Below are positions 57,587-64,000 of a DNA stretch of 64,000 nucleotides, in pieces. The notes under the pieces are model-generated. The model saw nothing but the letters and a program-made list of their open reading frames with translations. It did not search any database and was not told where the DNA came from. The position numbers were made by a program, and so were the translations under genes. Position 1 is the first letter of the stretch. Each line of letters begins with the position of its first letter. Origin of the DNA: a virus; the IMG/VR virus record IMGVR_UViG_3300036715_001578, positions 49,080 to 113,079 of that record; one strand, written 5' to 3'.

Positions 57587-59094
57587 AAGAGATCAACCAC
57601 GGCGCCTCAGGCATTCCGGGCTACGGCAAGCAGTACGGCATGACCTTAGGCATTGTCAAGAATAACGCTGACCCTGCTCAGCAAGGACGGCTGCAAATTT
57701 ACGTGCCCGCCTATGACGCAAACAGCTTTAATGTCGCTGACTTGCCTTGGGCTACATACGTGTCGCCGTTCGGCGGCGTGACAGCCAACTTTGCTGTGGG
57801 GCCAGAGGGGGAGACCCTACCAGGCATCTCAGCCTACGGCTTCTGGGCGATCCCGAAGAACAGCGCCCAGGTGCTGGTCGGTTGCATTGACGGCAACCCT
57901 GACAACCGGTTTTGGGTCGGTTGCGTCTACATTCCTGAGCACAACCGGACCTTGCCTGCAGGCATTGACGGCGTTACGTCTGAGATTGACGAATCGGGTG
58001 TCTACCCGCAAAAGGACTTCCCGCACGCGCAAGAGAAGCTTCAGAAGGCAGGCTTGTGGAAGGGGTCAACCCACTTCAAAACGCGAGGCGGCTATGAGCG
58101 ATCTGTCAGCCACCCATCTAACAAGAACAACAACAAGCCTACGGACAACGGCTATGCGCCTAAGCCTCTCGAGCCAGCTAAAGCTGACTCACAGGCCGTC
58201 TCGCTAACCTCGCCTGGCCGGCACATGTTCGTGATGTCGGACGTAGATGAGCATTGCCGTATCAGGCTGAAAACCACTAACGGCTCTCAAATCATCCTCG
58301 ACGACACTAATGAGCGGATCTACATCTCGACGGCTGAAGGTAAGAACTACATCGAGCTCGACGAAGGTAACGGCAAGATCTACGTCTACTCCGACTCGAA
58401 GGTCAGCATTCGAGCCAAGAATGACCTCAACTTGTACTCCGACGAGAACATCAACATCGTCGCGAACAAGCGCGTCCACATCAAGAGCGAGGAGCGCTCG
58501 GTTCACGTGACCGCCAAGTGCGATGTGACATTAAAGTCTACAAACGCCGACGTGTTGATCGCTGCAAGCCGTGACCTCAAGCTAAAGACCTTCAACGGCC
58601 CTCAAGCGGGCGCTCTCGGAGCTGAGACTGTCCAGACAAGCAACCCGCTCGACGTGATCTATCGTTGGCCTGAGAAGGGCGGGTCGGGTACGAGCAACAT
58701 CGAGCTTGATTCAGCCGGCAAGGTCCAGTCGGTGAGCCAGCAAGGCACGTTGCTAACGGTGCGCGGCAGCGAGGGCTTCAACGTCAAGTCTTCGGGTTCC
58801 GTCAACTTGCAGGGCCCAAGTGTCAACCTGGCGTTCCCGAGCGTCAACTGGCAAAGCGGTGCGAGCATGAACCTCAAGGACACCGACAATAACTCTACCA
58901 TCGTGGTTACAGGCGGTGCGAGCTCGTCCAGCGCTTACAGCGGTCATAAAGTCCTCTCTGTGCCGTACATGGGCGAGATGCCTCAGCAGGGCAAAGCAGG
59001 CGGCATGGTCAAGCCTGAGCATGAGTCATGGGTGCGTGATGAGGACTCAGCCTTTGCTAAGAACGAGCCTCGCAATTTTAAATACATTGGATGA
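57583..59094 (+). CDS. gp5: Baseplate central spike, T4 gp5-like without lysozyme domain
   Basis: 503 residues. An N-terminal OB-fold-like part (YGMTLGIVKNNADPAQQGRL, DNRFWVGCVYIPEHN) is followed by a beta-helix spike with short repeats (IYISTAEGKN, IYVYSDSKVSIRAKNDLNLY, INIVANKRVHIKSEE), as in gp5/VgrG. T4 gp5 has a lysozyme domain between these parts; here only a linker (about 145-195) occurs. The lytic domain appears instead in the tape measure protein. Confidence 0.85.
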   Translation: MKEINHGASGIPGYGKQYGMTLGIVKNNADPAQQGRLQIYVPAYDANSFNVADLPWATYVSPFGGVTANFAVGPEGETLPGISAYGFWAIPKNSAQVLVGCIDGNPDNRFWVGCVYIPEHNRTLPAGIDGVTSEIDESGVYPQKDFPHAQEKLQKAGLWKGSTHFKTRGGYERSVSHPSNKNNNKPTDNGYAPKPLEPAKADSQAVSLTSPGRHMFVMSDVDEHCRIRLKTTNGSQIILDDTNERIYISTAEGKNYIELDEGNGKIYVYSDSKVSIRAKNDLNLYSDENINIVANKRVHIKSEERSVHVTAKCDVTLKSTNADVLIAASRDLKLKTFNGPQAGALGAETVQTSNPLDVIYRWPEKGGSGTSNIELDSAGKVQSVSQQGTLLTVRGSEGFNVKSSGSVNLQGPSVNLAFPSVNWQSGASMNLKDTDNNSTIVVTGGASSSSAYSGHKVLSVPYMGEMPQQGKAGGMVKPEHESWVRDEDSAFAKNEPRNFKYIG

Positions 59095-59381
59095 AGCTCG
59101 TAGCCATCTTTGAAGATGAACGCCGTACCTTCGTGCTGAAATTTCAGCAGGAGCTGATTGACCTTGGGTGGGAGGTTGATGTCAAGCACCTAGGTGGCAA
59201 CAAGTTCAAGCTCTCTGTGAGCAGGGATGAGCGGGCTCCTATGCTGCTATACGCCTTCAAGTACAACGAGCGAGAATGCATCGTTAGAAACGTCATCGAT
59301 GACCGTACTCGAAGCTTCCACTCGGTCTATTTTTACAGCGGCCAAGAGTTTGCTGACTACGCACATGGGCATAACTTATGA
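59091..59381 (+). CDS. FQQ-family protein with capsid-targeting-like peptide
   Basis: 96 residues: MKLVAIFE|D, then FVLKFQQELIDLGWEVDVKH and strands (KFKLSVSRDE, CIVRNVIDDR). A compact, complete example of leader plus single domain. Lies between gp5 and gp25 with four-base overlaps. Confidence 0.68.
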   Translation: MKLVAIFEDERRTFVLKFQQELIDLGWEVDVKHLGGNKFKLSVSRDERAPMLLYAFKYNERECIVRNVIDDRTRSFHSVYFYSGQEFADYAHGHNL

Positions 59382-59755
59382 GCCAGTACAAGTTCTACCG
59401 TGGGTTCAGCACCAAAGGCTACGAGAATGTCGGCAAAGGCTTCACCCTCTACAACGTCGAGCTGATCCAAGAGGACCTCTTCAACGAGTTGTTCACCGTC
59501 AAGGGTGAGCGAATCATGCAGCCTGACTTCGGCACGCGCATCCCGTTACTGGTCTTCGAGCCGAACGACACCGTCACCGCGGACATCTTGAAGGAGGACG
59601 TGCTGAAGGTCATCAACGGTGACCCCCGCGTGCGGCTGCAAGAGTGCGACATCATCTCGGACATGGACAACCACCGGCTTATCTGCGTGGCTAAGATCCA
59701 ATACATCGAGTTCAATGTCACTAAGGACTTGAGGATCGAGGTGGGTTCGCGATGA
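59378..59755 (+). CDS. gp25: Baseplate wedge protein, T4 gp25
   Basis: 125 residues. ELFTVKGERIMQPDFGTRIP, LLVFEPNDT and the final strand are the gp25 signature (lysozyme-like fold, core of all contractile baseplates). It links wedge and sheath. Confidence 0.9.
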   Translation: MSQYKFYRGFSTKGYENVGKGFTLYNVELIQEDLFNELFTVKGERIMQPDFGTRIPLLVFEPNDTVTADILKEDVLKVINGDPRVRLQECDIISDMDNHRLICVAKIQYIEFNVTKDLRIEVGSR

Positions 59756-60420
59756 AGCTGCAGTCACTGCTTGAAGAAACTGATCGGTCAGCCATCCTAA
59801 AGGCTCAGCAAGAACTCGTCGAGCTCTTGCCTGAGAGTGACATTCGAATCGTCAAGATTGACCCAACGCAAGGCTATTGGAAAGAGGTCAACGATAAGGA
59901 TGTAGGTCAGCCGCTGTCTAACATGGCCTTATGCATCGACAACAAGATAACCGTCGCGATGTTTTATTGGGACACGAATGCGGCTAGCGGCCGTGGATTT
60001 TGCAATGACGTAAATGAGTTTATGACGATGCAGCCATTGGCTAACTGGGTGGAGCAGCAACAAGAGCTTAAAGAGAGCGCCCGGTCAGAAGCGCTAGAAT
60101 TTCAACAGTACCTCATTGATGAGGACTACGAGACAAAGCTTCAAGCGTCAAAGTGGGTGATGCGGCACAACTACGGGCCAACCGTCATTAAGCATCAAGA
60201 GACTGATGTTGAGGGCGGTATCCTGTTGCTCGCAAGAAAAGAGTCGGACAACCATTGGACGACTGCTTACCATTTCCCAGACGATATGAGCATGGGCGTT
60301 GCCATGTATGTCGATGATCCAGGCAACAAGCACAAGAAAGTGGCCGGGCATACCAACTTTATCCACAGCGTCACGCTGAAGCCAGGAACAAATCTTAAGC
60401 GTTGGGCGATGCCAGCATGA
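59752..60420 (+). CDS. Double FQQ-domain protein with capsid-targeting-like peptide
   Basis: 222 residues: MKLQSLLE|E; first core ILKAQQELVELLPESDIRIV; second core ALEFQQYLIDEDYETKLQAS at about residue 117. The protein thus has two copies of the domain in tandem. Coupled to gp25 and the next gene by four-base overlaps. Confidence 0.68.
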   Translation: MKLQSLLEETDRSAILKAQQELVELLPESDIRIVKIDPTQGYWKEVNDKDVGQPLSNMALCIDNKITVAMFYWDTNAASGRGFCNDVNEFMTMQPLANWVEQQQELKESARSEALEFQQYLIDEDYETKLQASKWVMRHNYGPTVIKHQETDVEGGILLLARKESDNHWTTAYHFPDDMSMGVAMYVDDPGNKHKKVAGHTNFIHSVTLKPGTNLKRWAMPA

Positions 60421-61187
60421 AGCTACTTGAACTGCTCGATACAGGCCCTAGCGCCCATACAACCCTGTCTCGCTTCGCTAAGGAGCTCGAGGCAAAGGGC
60501 TTCGAGGCCGAAGTCAAGTCCAGCTCAAAACCCGGAATTATAAACCGCTCGAAGCTTTGCATCGTGGTCAAGGGCTATGGGCTCAGGGACGTGATCAAGC
60601 TCTACAAGCCGCTGTTTGGCTGGGAGGACACGAGCACCTACTTCGTTGACTCGAAGCATGAGAAGAAGTTCCGGACCGTGCAGGAGCTTGTGGCTGTGCT
60701 GAAGGACAAGTACAAGCGCTTGCCTAAGTGCCTCTCCTACGTGCCGCCCGTGGTCAAGGAGGATGAAGGTGTCGTGCCAATAAAGCGGCGCATCTTGAAG
60801 TTTCAGCAGGACCTCGAGAACCTTGACTACGAGACTGTCAGCAACATCATCAAGACCAAAGGTGTTTCCGCAGACGGCGCAACAACAGACAGGTTTGTGT
60901 TTGTCCTTGCGCCTGTGGATGATGGTCATCGGTTCTCTACCCTCTACCAGAAAGTCGTCATCATCATTGATGACCAGGACTCGTTGATGGTTCCCGGTCG
61001 TCAACCTCGCTCCAAGGTCGAGCAGCTTGTTAACGTAGAGATCTTCCACTGGGGCGAGACGTATGAGGAGCTGCTTAAGCGTGACTGGACGAAGCACTAC
61101 CCTAAGCGCCCAATCTTCATCGAAGATGAAGCCGTGACTGGCAGGCAAGAGTCGCTTGACAACGCAATTGCCTACCTGACTAAATAA
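60417..61187 (+). CDS. Double FQQ-domain protein with targeting-like peptide ending LLD
   Basis: 256 residues: MKLLELLD|T, a diverged first core (LSRFAKELEAKGFEAEV) and a second core ILKFQQDLENLDYETVSN at about 128. The stop codon is part of the late motif of gp6. ATG 60417 overlaps the preceding stop; an upstream ATG five codons earlier is less likely. Confidence 0.65.
   Translation: MKLLELLDTGPSAHTTLSRFAKELEAKGFEAEVKSSSKPGIINRSKLCIVVKGYGLRDVIKLYKPLFGWEDTSTYFVDSKHEKKFRTVQELVAVLKDKYKRLPKCLSYVPPVVKEDEGVVPIKRRILKFQQDLENLDYETVSNIIKTKGVSADGATTDRFVFVLAPVDDGHRFSTLYQKVVIIIDDQDSLMVPGRQPRSKVEQLVNVEIFHWGETYEELLKRDWTKHYPKRPIFIEDEAVTGRQESLDNAIAYLTK
61181..61187 (+). promoter_or_regulatory. Late promoter motif TAAATAA for gp6
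   Basis: TAAATAA, five bases, ATG (61193). It contains the TAA stop of the gene before. Confidence 0.6.
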
Positions 61188-61192
61188 GCCCT

Positions 61193-64000
61193 ATGACTAA
61201 CACACTCTTGTACGCAGCTGAGAGCTGGGATAAAGTCTATAAGGCTTTTGAGCAGATTAACTTCACCGCGTACGATTTCGATGCGGTCAAGCAGTCCCTG
61301 CTTGACTACCTGAAGCTGAACTATCCCGAGAACTTCAATGACTACATTGACAGCTCGGAGCTGGTAGCCATCATCGACCTGTTTGCCTATGTCGCCGAGC
61401 AGCACGCTTACCGTGTCGACATGGCTGCACATGAGAACATGCTGCCGACGGCCCGCCGGAAGCAGAATATCCTTCGCCTCGCCAACCTCGTCTCCTACTC
61501 AGCGTCACGTAACCTGCCGCTGCGTGGCTTTGTTAAGCTGACGTCTGTTGCATGCTCAGAGAACCTGGTCGACTCGCAAGGCAATAGCCTGACCAACAAG
61601 GTTGTCAAGTGGGCTGACCCGAACAATCCGCTGTGGCGTGAGCAGTTCCAGCTCGTCATGAACCGCCTGCTGGCTACTCAGCTTGGCGCGCCGTTTAAGT
61701 CGACACAGGTTGATGACATGATCATCCAGCAGTATGAGCTGCTGAACCTGCTCGAAGCTGAAGCCGACGGCACCTCCTTTGAGAACGGCACCCTGCCATT
61801 GTCTGTGAACGTCAACGGTCAAGAGCTCAAGTTTGAGCTGGTACCTGCCGACGTGGACGATTCCGGCGTCTTCGAGCGCAGCCCTGACCCGAATCAGCAC
61901 TTCTCGCTTGTCTACAGCGATGATGGCTACGGTGACTCGTCAGACATGACCGGCTTCCTGATGTACTTGAAGCAAGGCGTCCTGCAGAAGCTGCCGTACA
62001 CCTTCACCGACCTCCAGCCGAACCGTGTCATCGACGTTGACCTGCCGAATATCAACGACGTTGACGTGTGGCTGCATGAGGTCGACACCGCAGGCAACAT
62101 CCTCTACGAGTGGGAGCAGGTAGATGCCGTTAACGGCTCGAACCTTGCCTTCAACACGATCAGCAACCAGAAGAAGTTCGAGGTCGAGACGCGCGAGCGT
62201 GACCAGATCCGGCTCGTCTTCGGCTCGGGCGACTATGCTGCGATCCCGCTCGGCTCGTTCAACATCTGGACTCGCACGTCTACCAGTGGTAGCCTGACGG
62301 TCTCAAAGACCGACATCGTTGACAGCTCGACTACCTTCGTCTACAACTCGAAGCAGGGCCGCCGTGAGACCTGCACGTTGACCTTCTCGTTGACAGCCGC
62401 GCTGCAAAACTCGGCCGACTCTGAGGACTTCGAGCATATCAAGCAAGCGGCTCCTGGTAACTTCTACACCCAGGACCGCATGGTCAACGGGCAGGATTAC
62501 AACAACTTCCTGCTGCAAGACCCGTCTATCCTCAAGCTGAAGGCTGTCAATCGGACCTTTGCCGGTCAGCCGAAGTACATCGAGTGGAATGACGCCTCCA
62601 CCAAGTACCAGAACATCAAGCTGTTCGGTGATGACGGCCGCATCTTCTTTGACATCGGAGCTGAAGCTACCTCCTACAAGGTATCGGCTCGGACGTTCAT
62701 CGATCAGGTTCTCGAACCTGCGCTCTCAGAGCCAGGCATCTACAACCTAATCAGCTACGCTTTTAGCCAGTCGTCATTCCCGCTGTCTGACGCTTACATC
62801 CGGCCGCGCGTCTCTTTCATCGAGGACTATAGCCTAGGCTTGCAAGAGAAGACGGTCATCCAGGGCGCGCTCGACAGGCACTGGTACGGCGAGCCTGAAC
62901 GGCTGGTCTACCTGGGCCCTGACCTGACTGAGACCACGCCGCCTCAGTCCGTCTTCGGCGTAGTCAACGCTGACAGCGACAAGCGGGTCTATGACTCAGC
63001 CCTGAAGCTCGTTACCTATGCATCGAGCGCGTACAGCTTAGCTCCGTGGCCAGGTGCGGTCTCGAGCGTTCAAAACTTTGTCAGCCGTCAGCGGCGCTTT
63101 GGCGTCAAGTTTGTGCCCGACCGTCCGTTCGCTTCGGCGCTCGTCATCAACCCGGCCAACGCTGTCAACGTGACCTCGACTGACTTCCTCACGGCGGCAA
63201 ACATCTCACAAAGCGGCTTGGAGGATGTGTACACGATCGAAATCATCGATGCTGACGTGGGTACATTCAGCGTTTACAGCAAGAAGCGCGGATTACAGCC
63301 GTCAGGCGTTGTAGGCGAAGCTTACTCGAACGGCTATATCAGCTTCGTTCTCGGAATCCCGAACGGCCAGTCAACTACCTTGGTAGTTGGTGACGCCTTC
63401 ATCATCAAGCTGGAACGCGACTCGTTCACGGTCATGATGCCGACCATCTATAAGAAGAACTTGCTGGGCAAGTTCGAGCTGATCAACGAAGCTTCGCTCT
63501 CGGCCAACGCTGAAGCGCTGCCGTATGACGTGTCCGACTCCGTCAAGAGCTGGATCATGATTGTTGAGCGCGTCGACGCGGCTGACGGCTCGCTTGACTC
63601 GTGGCGGCTGACTCGTCGTAACTACAAGCTGGCCCTTGAAAGCCCGACTTCAAAGTTCTGGTTCAGCCCAGGCACCTACCTCGTTGACCCTGAGACGAAG
63701 AAGCGCGTGTTTGACACCGTTAAGCTGCTGAAGTCCAACATGACCGCGGACGGCACCGCAGCCCTGGGCGTGGACCAAAAGTACATGACTGTCGGCTCGT
63801 TCATCAACGCTGACGGTTCTACCAATGACTCAGCGCTGCTGCTAACGCCTACCGTGCTTGACGAAGCCGCTGTAGCTGCGGACGGCAGGCCGTATGCGTC
63901 CTTCCTCTTCCTCGACTTCGTTGCGGACAACAGCTACGTGTACTTCACCGCGGACAGCGTGACCGGCAAGCTTACGCCTGCACCGAAGACCGCTTACCTG
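61193..64000 (+). CDS. gp6: Baseplate wedge protein, T4 gp6 (cut off by the window end)
   Basis: 936 residues visible, open at the edge. The N-terminus (LDYLKLNYPENFNDYIDSSE, DLFAYVAEQHAYRVDMAAHE, MLPTARRKQNILRLANLVSY) is strongly gp6-like; gp6 dimers form the inner ring of the baseplate wedge. At about residues 660-745 lies the beta domain (VYTIEIID ... YSNGYISF ... GDAFIIKL) shared with sheath and the gp13-like protein. T4 gp6 has 660 residues, so this protein is clearly longer. Confidence 0.9.
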   Translation, partial: MTNTLLYAAESWDKVYKAFEQINFTAYDFDAVKQSLLDYLKLNYPENFNDYIDSSELVAIIDLFAYVAEQHAYRVDMAAHENMLPTARRKQNILRLANLVSYSASRNLPLRGFVKLTSVACSENLVDSQGNSLTNKVVKWADPNNPLWREQFQLVMNRLLATQLGAPFKSTQVDDMIIQQYELLNLLEAEADGTSFENGTLPLSVNVNGQELKFELVPADVDDSGVFERSPDPNQHFSLVYSDDGYGDSSDMTGFLMYLKQGVLQKLPYTFTDLQPNRVIDVDLPNINDVDVWLHEVDTAGNILYEWEQVDAVNGSNLAFNTISNQKKFEVETRERDQIRLVFGSGDYAAIPLGSFNIWTRTSTSGSLTVSKTDIVDSSTTFVYNSKQGRRETCTLTFSLTAALQNSADSEDFEHIKQAAPGNFYTQDRMVNGQDYNNFLLQDPSILKLKAVNRTFAGQPKYIEWNDASTKYQNIKLFGDDGRIFFDIGAEATSYKVSARTFIDQVLEPALSEPGIYNLISYAFSQSSFPLSDAYIRPRVSFIEDYSLGLQEKTVIQGALDRHWYGEPERLVYLGPDLTETTPPQSVFGVVNADSDKRVYDSALKLVTYASSAYSLAPWPGAVSSVQNFVSRQRRFGVKFVPDRPFASALVINPANAVNVTSTDFLTAANISQSGLEDVYTIEIIDADVGTFSVYSKKRGLQPSGVVGEAYSNGYISFVLGIPNGQSTTLVVGDAFIIKLERDSFTVMMPTIYKKNLLGKFELINEASLSANAEALPYDVSDSVKSWIMIVERVDAADGSLDSWRLTRRNYKLALESPTSKFWFSPGTYLVDPETKKRVFDTVKLLKSNMTADGTAALGVDQKYMTVGSFINADGSTNDSALLLTPTVLDEAAVAADGRPYASFLFLDFVADNSYVYFTADSVTGKLTPAPKTAYL

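Noticed and set aside
1-64000. CRISPR array, insertion sequence or attachment site
   Set aside because: No regularly spaced repeats, no transposase frame with inverted ends and no integrase were seen.

Overview
This window is a contiguous part of a tailed-phage genome of the T4 type (a contractile-tail myovirus). The sequence shows recognisable counterparts of T4 head genes (gp4, gp20, gp21, gp22, gp23), neck and tail genes (gp13/14-like, gp15, gp18, gp19), baseplate genes (gp5, gp6, gp25, gp26, gp48, gp53), the recombination nuclease pair gp46/gp47 and the late sigma factor gp55. A gene for a PEP-CTERM protein, which only makes sense in a host with an exosortase, and the fairly high GC content of the genes point to an environmental proteobacterium, perhaps a betaproteobacterium. 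That host assignment is inference. No tRNA gene was recognised.

Layout. 1-4404: head completion nuclease, a baseplate tube-domain protein, a kinase-like protein and decayed small paralogs, mostly on the minus strand. 4418-5199: a plus-strand insert with its own sigma70-like promoter and strong terminator, carrying the PEP-CTERM protein and a small membrane protein. 5230-8014: tail tube and gp15 with a papain-like protein. 8014-13778: a late operon with a MoxR-type double AAA protein and a VWA/metallopeptidase protein. 13776-19086: neck genes mixed with peptidase-like and small paralogous genes. 19098-20523: a large unknown late protein. 20539-23698: early-type genes (RNA ligase, SprT-like). 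23885-25496: sheath. 25560-28093: early-type small genes. 28347-30536: small late and accessory genes. 30585-37977: the capsid module (gp23, gp22, gp21, portal) with a homing endonuclease. 37986-42496: tape measure with a GH19 domain, then baseplate hub genes. 42614-46850: accessory genes, homing nucleases and a possible structured RNA. 46858-52254: gp46, gp47, gp55. 52378-64000: small targeted proteins interleaved with baseplate genes up to a truncated gp6.

Two features tie the window together. First, about twenty late genes or operons are preceded by TAAATA(G/T/C/A), the expected gp55-type late promoter. In about nine cases it lies only 3-7 bases before the start codon, which predicts leaderless late mRNAs. 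Second, at least ten small proteins scattered through the structural operons begin with a short peptide of the form M-K-L-x-x-L-L-E. It resembles the T4 capsid-targeting sequence cut by the gp21 prohead protease, and the same L-L-E tripeptide occurs at the expected maturation site of the major capsid protein encoded here. The inference is a large set of proteins packaged in the head and delivered with the DNA. They include papain-like proteins, a nucleotidyltransferase and many copies of an unknown domain with an F-Q-Q-x-L core. Some of these small genes are broken by frameshifts or stops, while every large structural gene is intact.
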